DNA of 39,336 nt from an uncultured Clostridia bacterium (GCA_946629525.1 CAMOXU010000014.1:1-39336), one strand, 5' to 3'; positions 1 to 7,581 are shown, numbered from the stretch's first letter. Program-made: numbers and translations. Notes: generated by a model not told the origin, from the sequence alone.

Positions 1-53
1 AATGTTTGAATTGCTCACACAATTCCATTCCGCACATAGTTTCGCAATTCCTT
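1..53 (+). repeat. Right terminal inverted repeat of a MITE-like element (cut by window edge)
   Basis: These bases are nearly identical to the right end of the element at 6916-7160 (7108-7160) and to the reverse complement of the left end of the copy at 11465-11804. The motif TTCGCAATTCCTT closes the end. The rest of the element would lie to the left of the window. Confidence 0.75.
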
Positions 54-60
54 ATAAACT

Positions 61-242
61 TTGAAGCCCGACATAATGACTTCGGATGACTATTTTGCAC
101 CCACTCATGCAAAACCGGCATTCGCGGGCAAGCTATGTCTCCTCTCAAAATGTAAATTTGAAGCCCGACATACTGACTTCGGATGACTATTTTGCAGCCG
201 CTCATGCAAAACCGGCATTCGCGGGCAAAATATGTCTCCTCT
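61..242. repeat. Two tandem 85-bp repeats (period 97) at the 3' end of the nifH-like gene
   Basis: Copies at 61-145 and 158-242 differ at only a few positions and are separated by a 12-base A/T-rich spacer. Each contains a small inverted repeat, TTTTGCA and TGCAAAA around 8 bases. The last two bases of the second copy are part of the stop codon of the NifH-like gene (241-243, minus strand). A third, diverged copy in opposite orientation lies at 33358-33442 in the carB leader, so this is a dispersed family. Function unknown. Confidence 0.85.
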
Positions 243-1026
243 AGTGATAAAATCCGGTCCGCTCCCGCTCCGCCTTCGGCGGGTCCGCGAGGAGCATCTC
301 CGCGAGGGAAATGAACTTCCTGCTCACCGGATGCTCCGGATCTCCCTCCACGACTGTCTTCCCCAGATCCTCGAACCGGTTGATCTCATCGCTTCTGGGG
401 ATGTCCGCGACGATCGGGACACCGATCCTGTCTGCGAATTCCCGCACCCTGGCTTCCTCATCCGGAATGTTTCTGCGGTTAAAGATCACCCCTCGGACCG
501 TCGCATAGCCCCGGTCCTCGAAATTTTTCACTGCCGTAGCGATATTGTTCGCGGCGTAGAGTGCCATTTTCTCTCCCGATGTGACGATCAGGACATCCTC
601 GGCATAGCCTTCACGGATCGGCGCGGCAAATCCGCCGCAGACGACATCTCCCAGCACGTCGTACAGCACGATGTCGGGGTTGATCCTTCCGAATACGTCC
701 AGCTCCTCGAGCAGATTGAAGGTCGCGATGATCCCCCGCCCCGCGCAGCCGAGCCCCGGCGTCGGTCCGCCGGTCTCGATGCAGTAGACTCCGCCGAAGC
801 CGGTCTTGCCGACATGTTCAAAGTCCGGCTCCTCGTCATGGTCCCGGTAGTAATCCATGACCGGTACAAGGGGCTCTCCGCCCAGCAGGTTGATCGTGGA
901 ATCCGCCTTCGGGTCGCATCCGATCTGCACGACCTTCTGTCCGAGGACGGAGAAGGCCGCGGACAGGTTGCCGGTCATTGTGGACTTCCCGATTCCGCCT
1001 TTGCCGTAGATTGCAATTTTCTTCAT
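241..1026 (-). CDS. NifH-like nitrogenase-superfamily Fe protein
   Basis: A 261-aa homodimeric ATPase of the NifH/BchL/CfbC family, which passes electrons from a [4Fe-4S] cluster to a component-1 partner with MgATP hydrolysis. Visible hallmarks are the P-loop GKGGIGKST (residues 8-16), the CDPKAD stretch (37-42), cluster ligands C94 in GCAGRGI and C130 in DVVCGG, and R97, the residue ADP-ribosylated in true NifH. Length is slightly short of the roughly 275-295 aa usual for NifH; the C-terminal tail is brief. AAAGGAT precedes the ATG. It is last in a five-gene same-strand cluster, 115 nt after a component-1-like gene. No nifB or other nitrogen-fixation gene is in the window, so I infer an electron-donating ATPase for a non-nitrogenase reductase or assembly scaffold, not N2 fixation. 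The family call is firm; the substrate is unknown. Confidence 0.93.
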   Translation of the reverse strand: MKKIAIYGKGGIGKSTMTGNLSAAFSVLGQKVVQIGCDPKADSTINLLGGEPLVPVMDYYRDHDEEPDFEHVGKTGFGGVYCIETGGPTPGLGCAGRGIIATFNLLEELDVFGRINPDIVLYDVLGDVVCGGFAAPIREGYAEDVLIVTSGEKMALYAANNIATAVKNFEDRGYATVRGVIFNRRNIPDEEARVREFADRIGVPIVADIPRSDEINRFEDLGKTVVEGDPEHPVSRKFISLAEMLLADPPKAERERTGFYH

Positions 1027-1071
1027 GATTTTATCCTTTCGGTCGTTATAGCATCACAGAGGTTTGTTAAA

Positions 1072-1119
1072 AAATCTGCTGCATGGAGGTTGTGTGATCA
1101 TTCCGCACATAGTTTTTCA
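1072..1119. repeat. Mini-derivative of the MITE-like repeat between nifH-like and component-1-like genes
   Basis: The stretch joins a degenerate left arm (CATGGAGGTTGTGTGA) directly to a right-arm segment (ATTCCGCACATAGTTT), matching the two terminal repeats of the element at 6916-7160 with the interior missing. It fills part of the 115-nt gap upstream of the nifH-like gene. Confidence 0.55.
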
Positions 1120-1141
1120 TATATCTGAAATTGACAGAAGA

Positions 1142-2374
1142 CTATTTCGAAACACCGGACAGCGAAAGCCACCGGTCAAGCCGTTCGCCTGTCAGCACCG
1201 GCATTTCATTCTCATAGTATCTTCCGGAATACGCTGTGTGGGGCAGGGAAATGAACTTCCCCTCCTCCCCCGGAAGCAGCCTCCGATACAGCGGATCCGC
1301 TATGATCCGGTCCGCGATCCGGCAGGCCTCCCGAAGCTCCTGCTCATAGAGGATCTGCTCCTTTCCGGAAAGAAGCTCCGACGGAACACCGGGCATGGGA
1401 CAAACGATCCGGATCCTGCGAAAATCTCCGGACAGGGAAATTTCCCTGGCGAGCGCGTCTCCGAGGACCGGCTCTCCGATGATGAGGAGCTGCCCTCCCG
1501 CATCCGGGCCGTCCTGGCTTTCTGCCCGATCTTCTTCGGGAATCTCCTGCTCTTTCGTCTGCCCTCCGGACTCTCCCCTGCATGAAGCCGTTCCGGCCCT
1601 GGCAGCTTCCCGGAGTTTTTCACAGATCTCGCGGGAGTTCTCCCGCCCGACCGGGACTCCGACGACAAAGGGAGTTCCGAACCTCCGGAAGAGGACCTTC
1701 GCCGCGGCCAGACCGCATGCGCTCACGACCAGATTCACATCCGCATCCGCGGATGAAAGGATCCGGTCCAGTGTATTTCCCATCGCCCAGGTGGAGATCA
1801 CCGAAAATCCCTGCCCTTCGAGATACTTCTCCATCTCCCGGACGCTCCCGTTCACGGAAAAGTCGAGCGGCGTAGCGCCGAGCAGGTTGATCCTTATTCT
1901 GGCGGGGAGTGTAAAACGCTTCTGTCCGGCCGGGTGCACCATTTCCGCGATCTCCGCGAGCGCACCGCCCGCCCCGCTTATATAGCTGTCCATCCCGTTC
2001 GTCTGAAGCCCAAAAGACGGGATCCCGGTCCGGCGGCCGACGGCTTTGGCCACGGCTCTGAAATCCGTCCCGATGATATGCGGCAGCGGTCCTCCGCAGA
2101 CCGCAACGAACCGCGGATGCAGCTCCTCCGCCGCTTTTACGAGGTCGTCGATCAGGCGGCCGTCATTTCCGAAGATGGCATCCTTCTCAGTCAGTCCGGA
2201 TATAAAGACCAGACTGTCCGTATCATACCACCGCGGCTCGTCATGTGTATTATAGGTGGAGTTGCATCCCGACGCGTCGTGCATGACGACAAGCCCCCCG
2301 AGCTCGTAGAGGGCGGAGCAAAATCCGAAATTATCTGCCGAGTAGGTCGAAAGGACCCTCTTTACGATTCTCAT
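1142..2374 (-). CDS. Nitrogenase component 1-like protein, NifD/NifE type
   Basis: A 410-aa member of the NifD/K/E/N-BchN/B-CfbD family. The start chosen is the ATG at 2374, which overlaps the upstream stop as ATGA and has GAGAGG upstream; a GTG at 2392 would add six residues. Three Cys sit where NifD has its cluster ligands: C19 in FGFCSALYELGG, C37 in DASGCNSTYNT and C93 in AVCGGPLPH. The signature SGLTEKDAIFGND (59-71) matches the NifD TSDFQEKDIVFGGD region. I cannot find counterparts of the FeMo-cofactor ligands (NifD C275 and H442). A Glu/Gln/Gly-rich linker around residues 255-290 splits the C-terminal Rossmann part. It probably pairs with the adjacent 457-aa protein as a heterotetramer fed by the NifH-like protein (inference). 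Confidence 0.88.
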   Translation of the reverse strand: MRIVKRVLSTYSADNFGFCSALYELGGLVVMHDASGCNSTYNTHDEPRWYDTDSLVFISGLTEKDAIFGNDGRLIDDLVKAAEELHPRFVAVCGGPLPHIIGTDFRAVAKAVGRRTGIPSFGLQTNGMDSYISGAGGALAEIAEMVHPAGQKRFTLPARIRINLLGATPLDFSVNGSVREMEKYLEGQGFSVISTWAMGNTLDRILSSADADVNLVVSACGLAAAKVLFRRFGTPFVVGVPVGRENSREICEKLREAARAGTASCRGESGGQTKEQEIPEEDRAESQDGPDAGGQLLIIGEPVLGDALAREISLSGDFRRIRIVCPMPGVPSELLSGKEQILYEQELREACRIADRIIADPLYRRLLPGEEGKFISLPHTAYSGRYYENEMPVLTGERLDRWLSLSGVSK

Positions 2375-3744
2375 ATTCTCATCCTCTCGCACTGTTCCCT
2401 GCAGCCAAGAGCCTTCTCAGAGATCAGTTCTCTTACCTCCTTCGGGTGCAGCGCGCCTTCCGTCATCTGCTTCGCGAGCCTGATCATTCCCCGGAAGCCG
2501 TAAAGCCCTCCGTTCTCCACAAGATTCACAAAGTACTTCGTGCCGGTAAAATACGCTGCCTTCTGCCCGATCGCCAGAACGTTCCTGCCGCCGGCCGGAT
2601 TTCTCCTCTCCGCGGCCCGCATGCGCCAGTCCGTCATCGGCAGAATGCAGATTTCCGGCACTCTGGCTCTCAGATACTCGAAATCCTCCTTCTCCTCCGG
2701 GGAAAATGCGTCCGCATAGAGAATCCGGACCCGGAAGCCGTGCAGAAAGAGTCTCTTCGCGAGGGATACCGGCCGCGTCACGGCGGATGCGTCAATTGCA
2801 ATATCAAAATCCCGGAGGACTCGTGCGGCCGCATCGAACGCCTGACCGGCCTCCGCGGCGAGCGCTCTGCGGTCCGGAAGCGGTCCGGTGAAGCCGATGG
2901 CTTCCGCGAGACGCTTTTCATTGTCGAGCAGCGCTTTCGTCTCATAGACTGCCGGAAGATAGACAGGTTTCATCTGAAGCCTCTTTGCAAGGTCCTCCGC
3001 GGCGTACGAGACGATCGGATTAAAGTACACATTGGCCTCCGCCTCTCCCATCCGCCGGTATTCCTCGTAGGTCCCGATCGTCGGAAGCTGGCGCACGGTC
3101 ATTCCCGCCCCGCGCAGAATATCAAAGATCTCACTCTCCGGATCGATCTCGTAATAGGAACCGATCAGGTTGACTGCCCGGGGATTGCGGGGGATCGACG
3201 CATCGATGCCGCGGTAGAGCTGGCGCCACTGCATTTTTTCCGGAGAAAAATGCTGCCGCATCGTCGGAAGCATATAGCAGTCGATAAAATCCACCTCCGG
3301 GAACTTCTCCGCAAGGGACCGGTAGACCAGATGCAGGTCGATATTCAAAAAATGCTGTACACAGCTCGTATAGAGAAGCACACAGGTCGGGAGCGCGTCC
3401 ATCTCCCCGAGGATCTCCGAAACACCCTCGATGATCATGTCCTCGAGATCGCCCCTCAGAATGTGGTCGTCCGTGAACTCAAGCATCGAGAAGCGCTCCA
3501 TCGCCCCCATCTCCTCCGCGGACAGAACGACGCCGCGCAGACAGCAGCTTGGACAGACGAAGATCTGATGACTTCCGGGAATCAGCATGGAAGTGTGTGC
3601 GATCGTCCAGGTGCCGCGGGCCGGGGAGGAATAGACGAGCCCTGCCTCAAAGGGAGACGGGAATTTTGCATCCTGGATCCTGACCTGCGGATCCGTCTTC
3701 TTCTTTTTCTCTTTTCCGTGCGCATGCAGATCGATCAGCGGCAT
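2371..3744 (-). CDS. Nitrogenase component 1-like protein, divergent second subunit
   Basis: A 457-aa protein of the same superfamily but much more diverged. Candidate metal ligands are C64, C67 and C68 in FVCPSCCLRG and C128 in LLYTSCVQHF, which fall near the NifD C88 and C154 regions; the equivalent of NifD C62 is missing (Y38-S39-S40). The N-terminus is a basic stretch with four lysines (13-16) not expected in NifD or NifK. The middle resembles NifE-like Rossmann domains, for example LPTIGTYEEYRRMGEAEANV. CCGGAGGAG precedes the ATG. It overlaps the next component-1 gene by 4 nt and starts 30 nt after hydE, implying translational coupling and a stoichiometric complex. Expected role is the partner subunit of a reductase or cofactor scaffold; no cofactor-binding Cys/His pair is visible near the C-terminus. 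The superfamily call is good, but the D versus K versus E/N assignment is not possible. Confidence 0.82.
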   Translation of the reverse strand: MPLIDLHAHGKEKKKKTDPQVRIQDAKFPSPFEAGLVYSSPARGTWTIAHTSMLIPGSHQIFVCPSCCLRGVVLSAEEMGAMERFSMLEFTDDHILRGDLEDMIIEGVSEILGEMDALPTCVLLYTSCVQHFLNIDLHLVYRSLAEKFPEVDFIDCYMLPTMRQHFSPEKMQWRQLYRGIDASIPRNPRAVNLIGSYYEIDPESEIFDILRGAGMTVRQLPTIGTYEEYRRMGEAEANVYFNPIVSYAAEDLAKRLQMKPVYLPAVYETKALLDNEKRLAEAIGFTGPLPDRRALAAEAGQAFDAAARVLRDFDIAIDASAVTRPVSLAKRLFLHGFRVRILYADAFSPEEKEDFEYLRARVPEICILPMTDWRMRAAERRNPAGGRNVLAIGQKAAYFTGTKYFVNLVENGGLYGFRGMIRLAKQMTEGALHPKEVRELISEKALGCREQCERMRI

Positions 3745-3774
3745 ATTACTCCTCCGGATGTTCTTTACAAATAC

Positions 3775-4857
3775 TTAAAAGTCTGAAGTGCCGTGCCGGA
3801 CGAACCCGGCATGGTCGCCCCGCCCGACGGTCACATGGTATCCTATCCGCTCCATGCGCATTTCCATACAGCGCCTGCACTCCGCCGCCTCATCTCCGGT
3901 ACAGATCTTCCCGTCATACAGGAGATAATCTCCCCGCACAGACGCGGGGGAGAGGTTCGGCATCACGACATTCGCGCCGTTTTTGATCCCCATCTCCCGT
4001 CCGAGCGGGTGGATCGTTCCGAGGGCCGTCGTCGCAGGGAGAAGGGCTTCCGGGAATACGAGACGCAGGAGGGCGAGGAAGAACAGCGTATCCTCAAGCG
4101 TTCCCTTCGGGCAGTCCCGGAAGGGCGTGTCATGGTGCGGGATAAAGGGTCCGATTCCGATCATATGCGGCTGAAGTTCCCGCAGAAAATGAAAATCGTC
4201 CATATAGCAATCATCCGTTTGTCCGGGCGATCCGACCATAAAGCCCGCGCCGACCTGATACCCGATCTCCTTCAGGTCATAGAGACACTGCATCCTGTGC
4301 CGCATCGACAGTTCCGCGGGATGCAGCTTCCCGTAGTGCTCTTCATTGGCCGTCTCATGCCGCAGCAGATACCGCTCCGCCCCCGCCTCAAAAAAGCGCC
4401 GGTAGCTCTCCCGGCTCTTCTCCCCGATCGACAGGGTGACAGCGCAGTCCGGATGTCTTTCTTTGATCTCCGATACGATCTCACACACGAGATCGTCCGT
4501 AAAATGAGGGTCCTCCCCGCCCTGCAGCACGAAGGTCCTGAAATTCAGCGCGTATCCGCGGTCGGTGCAGTCGAGGATCTCCTCCTTCGTGAGGCGGTAT
4601 CGCCTGATCTCCCTGTTATCCCTGCGGAGGCCGCAGTAAAGGCAGTTATTTTTGCAGACGTTCGTGAACTCGATCAGTCCGCGCAGATAGACATCCTTCC
4701 CGTAAACGGAATCAGCCTTCCGCCGGGCTTCCCTTCCAAGAAGCTCCCGCTCCTCTTCGCCAAGGCTTTTGCGCATTCTGATCAGCTCGTAAAAATCGCT
4801 GTCCGGCAGAGTGCCGTTTGCGGCAAGGGCTGTGATAAGTTTTTCAGCGTATGTCAT
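3775..4857 (-). CDS. hydE: [FeFe]-hydrogenase maturase HydE (radical SAM)
   Basis: A 360-aa radical-SAM enzyme of the BioB/ThiH/HydE group. The SAM-cluster motif CX3CX2C is C68, C72 and C75 (NVCKNNCLYCGLRRDN). A second motif CX7CX2C at C319, C327 and C330 matches the accessory [2Fe-2S] site known in Thermotoga HydE, which argues for HydE over BioB or PylB. In known systems HydE acts on the HydG-made Fe(CO)2(CN)cysteine complex during H-cluster assembly. GAAGGAGG precedes the ATG. Here it is followed after 30 nt by nitrogenase-like subunits, not by hydF, hydG or a hydrogenase gene, none of which are in the window. It may serve a hydrogenase encoded elsewhere or, more interestingly, act in maturation of the nitrogenase-like complex (inference). 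Confidence 0.92.
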   Translation of the reverse strand: MTYAEKLITALAANGTLPDSDFYELIRMRKSLGEEERELLGREARRKADSVYGKDVYLRGLIEFTNVCKNNCLYCGLRRDNREIRRYRLTKEEILDCTDRGYALNFRTFVLQGGEDPHFTDDLVCEIVSEIKERHPDCAVTLSIGEKSRESYRRFFEAGAERYLLRHETANEEHYGKLHPAELSMRHRMQCLYDLKEIGYQVGAGFMVGSPGQTDDCYMDDFHFLRELQPHMIGIGPFIPHHDTPFRDCPKGTLEDTLFFLALLRLVFPEALLPATTALGTIHPLGREMGIKNGANVVMPNLSPASVRGDYLLYDGKICTGDEAAECRRCMEMRMERIGYHVTVGRGDHAGFVRHGTSDF

Positions 4858-4896
4858 GAGGCTTCCTCCTTCAGTTCCGCTCAGGCCGCAGGACCT

Positions 4897-4956
4897 GGGC
4901 GGGATTCAGGTCAGCGTGAGCTGACATCTACGGGCCGATTTCTGCACATTCCTGCG
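4897..4956. repeat. Copy of a dispersed hairpin repeat in the TM1266-like/hydE gap
   Basis: Contains GTCAGCGTGAGCTGAC flanked by GGGATTCA. In reverse orientation the same arrangement occurs at 25200-25252, where GATGTCAGC and GCTGACC are nested inside GGGATTCGG and CCGAATCCC. The two copies share most of about 55 positions. It occupies much of the 148-nt gap in the nitrogenase-like cluster. Confidence 0.6.
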
Positions 4957-5003
4957 CTCCCGGGCATCCGGCGGATCCCAGACTTTCCGGCGATCCGTCT
5001 CCC

Positions 5004-5255
5004 TCACTTCTTCGAAGGTGCGTAGACCGCCTTTGCGCTCACGCCCGGAAGACGGCCGAGATTTCCGGTCAGGGCATTGATCTTATCGACCGGCGCGCAA
5101 GCCGCAATACTGATCAGATTGAGTCCTGCCTCCCGGTAGGGAATGCCCATCCGCCCGATGATGTAATCCGAGTATTCGTGGAGCAGCTCATTGAGCCGGG
5201 CAACGGATTCTCCGTTTTCCACTATGATGCTGACCATCGCGATCCGATCGTCCAT
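5004..5255 (-). CDS. TM1266-type putative iron-only hydrogenase system regulator
   Basis: An 83-aa small protein resembling the TM1266 family (TIGR03959), a predicted ACT/NikR-C-like ferredoxin-fold protein commonly found beside hydE and hydG; its molecular function is not established. The pattern RIAMVSIIVENGESVARLNELL followed by GRMGIPYREAGLNLISI and the C-terminal GNLGRLPGVSAKAVY supports this. The second ATG at 5255 is preferred because AAAGG is six bases from it, whereas it abuts the first ATG at 5261. It is the first gene of the nitrogenase-like cluster, 146 nt before hydE, and has no DNA-binding domain of its own, so a ligand-sensing or assembly role is as likely as transcriptional control. 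Confidence 0.8.
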   Translation of the reverse strand: MDDRIAMVSIIVENGESVARLNELLHEYSDYIIGRMGIPYREAGLNLISIAACAPVDKINALTGNLGRLPGVSAKAVYAPSKK

Positions 5256-5283
5256 ATCCATCCTTTCTGCTGTCTCTTACGTC

Positions 5284-5331
5284 AGACGATTGCGAAATGC
5301 CGTACTCCATTCCGCACATTGATTCGTAATC
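5284..5331. repeat. Internally deleted MITE-like repeat (two arms only)
   Basis: AGACGATTGCGAAAT is joined through about 15 bases to CCGCACATTGATTCGTAATC, i.e. the left and right terminal repeats of the family with no interior. It sits 28 nt upstream of the TM1266-like start and would form a hairpin in that mRNA leader. Confidence 0.6.
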
Positions 5332-5347
5332 AGCTGATCTCCGCACA

Positions 5348-5387
5348 ATGAGACAGGCTGCCGTGTCTCCACAGCAGCCTGTCTCAT
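5348..5387. promoter_or_regulatory. 14-bp perfect hairpin in the leader of the nitrogenase-like operon
   Basis: Arms ATGAGACAGGCTGC (5348-5361) and GCAGCCTGTCTCAT (5374-5387) enclose a 12-base loop. Neither side is followed by a T-tract, so it is not a standard intrinsic terminator. It lies about 95 nt upstream of the first gene. Confidence 0.55.
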
Positions 5388-5786
5388 CCTGGCAAATATG
5401 CGCATTCTTATCCTTCGCAGACCTTTTCGTTCCGTCTGCACGGGCTCTCCGAAGAAGAAAAAAGCGCATGGAAGCAGCTCTTCCCGGGTCTCTTCAGATC
5501 CCCGTCTTTGAAGTATTCTGATAAGAAATTTTGCGCATCAAGCCGGCCTGGCCGGGTTTTTGCCTTAGATCTTAACAATGCTGCCTGTGCAGCGTGACTG
5601 TCCCTTTTCATCTGACAGCCGTTCTTTTTTGGCTCAAAAGCTCGCGGAGAAGTAAGCCCTGAGGGCACTTGTCCGAAAGCGGAGTTTCACATCATTGCGC
5701 AGCACAAAGAAACGGCGCTGTGAAATCGCAGCGGAGCTTCCCGCATCGCGCAAAAGCAGTCCTGAACTGAAAAATCTCCTGTCCCT

Positions 5787-6710
5787 TCAGATCCTCTGCT
5801 CCAGCCAGGACAGAATATATTCGTCCACCTTGTCGTGATCCGTCTCATTGAGAATCTCGTGGCGGTCATTTTCAAAGAGGTGCATCTGCACATTCGCAAT
5901 TCCGGCCTTTTTATATGCCTCATAGGCCTGCTGCACGCCCTTGCCCATCCCGCCGACCGGATCCATTTCCCCGGACACGAGAAGGATCGGAAGATCCTTC
6001 GGGATCATCGCGATCTTCGCCGGATCCTGGGCATTGCCGATCGCGGTAAACATCGTATAGTATCCGTTCACTGTAAAGCGGAATGTATTGAGCGGATTCG
6101 CGATATAGGCGTCGACGATTCCTTCATCCTTTGTGAGCCAGTCCATATGCGTGCGCGCCGGCTCAAAGGCCTTATTATAAGATCCGAACGCCATGGCGTC
6201 GATCGCAGCGCTTCTGTAATGCCAACCGTGCAGCGCGGCCTCCGCCCTGCACATGGCTTTGCCGGCGGATACGACTCCCGCGGGCTGGCTCCCGGTACCC
6301 ATGATGATGGTTCCGGTCAGACTGTTTCCGAAAAATTCTATATATTCTCTTGTAAAGAACGAACCCATGCTGTGACCGAGCATAAAATACGGAACATCCG
6401 GATAATGCTTCTTCATAATGCACTGAAGATGCCGGATATCCTCTATGACCGCCCGGTTCCCGTCCGGATGGCGGAAGAATCCAAGCTCCTTCTCCGAGGT
6501 AACGCTCAGACCGTGGCCGAGGAGGTCGAACCCGCAGACACAGAAGCCATGCTCATTCAGCACACGGGCGAATCTGTCATAGCGGTCAATAAATTCGACC
6601 ATGCCGTGCGTGATCTGAAGTACAGCCTTCACAGGGCCTTCCGGCTCCCAGACGATCGCGTGAAGACTTGTCTTCTCATCTGACGACTGAAAATAATGTT
6701 CCTTCTTCAT
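5787..6710 (-). CDS. Alpha/beta hydrolase, monoacylglycerol lipase / lysophospholipase type
   Basis: A 307-aa serine hydrolase of the Hydrolase_4 (S33-like, PldB/MGL) group. The oxyanion region THGMVEF (34-40), nucleophile elbow GHSMG with S114, acid in SGEMDPVGG and the final histidine in ENDRHEILNE give a complete Ser-Asp-His triad. There is no signal peptide or membrane span, so it is likely cytoplasmic, acting on monoacylglycerols, lysophospholipids or other small esters. GAGGGAAT precedes the ATG at 6710. It is a single gene, flanked by the nitrogenase-like cluster leader and by a MITE-like element. The fold and triad are certain; the substrate is not. Confidence 0.88.
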   Translation of the reverse strand: MKKEHYFQSSDEKTSLHAIVWEPEGPVKAVLQITHGMVEFIDRYDRFARVLNEHGFCVCGFDLLGHGLSVTSEKELGFFRHPDGNRAVIEDIRHLQCIMKKHYPDVPYFMLGHSMGSFFTREYIEFFGNSLTGTIIMGTGSQPAGVVSAGKAMCRAEAALHGWHYRSAAIDAMAFGSYNKAFEPARTHMDWLTKDEGIVDAYIANPLNTFRFTVNGYYTMFTAIGNAQDPAKIAMIPKDLPILLVSGEMDPVGGMGKGVQQAYEAYKKAGIANVQMHLFENDRHEILNETDHDKVDEYILSWLEQRI

Positions 6711-6915
6711 ACCGCATTCCCTCTTTTCAGGACAGCCGTGAAGCTGCCGTTCCCCTGTCCGTGCCGCCCTGCAGCTGCGAGGACAGCGTAAACTCCGTTC
6801 TGCCGCATCGGGATGTATCCCCCTTCGGGACGTCAGAGCTTTATTCTACCATATCGGCCGGCTGATTTCCACGCTTCCATACAAAACCGTTCTTCCTTTT
6901 GCGTATTTATCAGAC

Positions 6916-7160
6916 AGGCGATTGCGAAACGTTGTGCTCCATGGAAATTGTGTGAACATTCAAACGGCTTCCGCGCCAGGAACTTCTGATCATTCGTGCA
7001 GTCTGCGAAAAAGCATTCGCAAAAAGTACGAATTCGCTCCGCGAAGACGCGTGCTTTTTGCTCATTTCGCATCCTGCACTCATGAAGAAGTTCCAAGGCT
7101 TGTGCAGAATGTTTGAATTGCTCACACAATTCCGTTCCGCACATAGTTTCGCAATTCCTT
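6916..7160. mobile_element. MITE-like element, full copy (245 bp) with ~50-bp imperfect terminal inverted repeats
   Basis: The left end AGGCGATTGCGAAACGTTG is the imperfect inverse of the right end, which closes with TAGTTTCGCAATTCCTT; complementarity extends about 50 bp inward on each side. The core has no credible gene. The same core and ends occur inverted at 11465-11804, and lone ends occur at 1-53 and 7174-7200. No transposase is in the window, so mobilisation in trans is inferred. Target-site duplications could not be defined by eye. Confidence 0.75.
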
Positions 7161-7173
7161 ATCTTATCAGATC

Positions 7174-7200
7174 AGGCGATTGCGAAAAACTGTGCTTCAA
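7174..7200. repeat. Solo left end of the MITE-like repeat family
   Basis: AGGCGATTGCGAAAAACTGTG repeats the left terminus of the adjacent full element only 13 nt beyond its right end. It lies 16 nt downstream of the dgkA stop codon. Confidence 0.55.
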
Positions 7201-7215
7201 AGGACACATCACGGG

Positions 7216-7581
7216 TCAGATAAGAAGATCCACGAGCTTCGGCACGAAGATAAAGAGCCCCGCCCCGGCAGCCATGATCGCGGCAATGAGCACCGCCCCT
7301 GCCGCCGCGTCCTTGGCCTTCTTCGCCAGCGGCTTTCTCTCCTCCGTCACGAGGTCGACGACCGCCTCGATCGCGGTGTTGACTGTCTCAAGCCCCATCA
7401 CCAGTCCGAAAAGGGTGATGCAGGTCAGCCATTCATAGGGCTGAATTTTGAAAATGACCCCCGCGATCGCCACGCAGACCGCCATAAAGCAGTGGATCTT
7501 CATATTTCTCTCGCTTTTAATGGTAGCGAACAGTCCGGCAAAGGCATAGCCAAAGCTGTCGGTGATCGGTGCTTTTTTCAT
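7216..7581 (-). CDS. dgkA: Diacylglycerol/undecaprenol kinase
   Basis: A 121-aa integral membrane kinase of the DgkA/UdpK family, which in Gram-positives phosphorylates undecaprenol for reuse as lipid carrier in cell-wall synthesis. The signature ETVNTAIEAVVDL and the following LAKKAKDAAAGAVL, with the catalytic/metal-binding Glu residues, are intact. Three hydrophobic helices (about 29-48, 52-70 and 92-112) fit the family topology. A GGAGGAGGG site lies about 10 bases before the ATG. A single-gene unit downstream of the putP terminator. Confidence 0.94.
   Translation of the reverse strand: MKKAPITDSFGYAFAGLFATIKSERNMKIHCFMAVCVAIAGVIFKIQPYEWLTCITLFGLVMGLETVNTAIEAVVDLVTEERKPLAKKAKDAAAGAVLIAAIMAAGAGLFIFVPKLVDLLI

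Larger units (their letters stand above)
5256..5786. other. Intergenic region upstream of the nitrogenase-like cluster
   Basis: The region is 531 nt. It holds a mini-copy of the MITE-like repeat (5284-5331) and a 14-bp perfect hairpin (5348-5387), then about 390 nt in which I see no convincing gene. An 86-codon minus-strand reading frame (5408-5668) lacks a good ribosome-binding site and family resemblance. A short GC-rich palindrome followed by GTTTTTG near 5540-5560 could be a weak plus-strand terminator. The promoter of the nitrogenase-like operon should lie here, but I cannot place it. Confidence 0.5.
6711..7215. other. Intergenic region filled by repeat elements
   Basis: Of 505 nt, 6916-7160 is a full MITE-like element and 7174-7200 is a lone left end of the same family. 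The first 200 nt (6711-6915) should contain the promoter of the hydrolase gene; no clear -35/-10 pair was identified. Confidence 0.5.

Noticed and set aside
232-1128. A 298-codon plus-strand frame opposite the nifH-like gene, and similar long antisense frames opposite the component-1, hydE, antiporter and carB genes
   Set aside because: They are mirror frames of GC-rich coding DNA; their products are Arg/His/Asp-rich with no family resemblance and no ribosome-binding sites.
241-3744. A true nitrogenase (nifHDK) locus
   Set aside because: There is no nifB, nifE/N pair or nifV, the component-1 proteins are short and diverged, and the FeMo-cofactor Cys/His ligands cannot be found. Only superfamily membership is supported.
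5408-5668. An 86-aa minus-strand gene upstream of the nitrogenase-like cluster
   Set aside because: No ribosome-binding site, mixed composition and no recognisable family; it overlaps palindromic, probably non-coding sequence.
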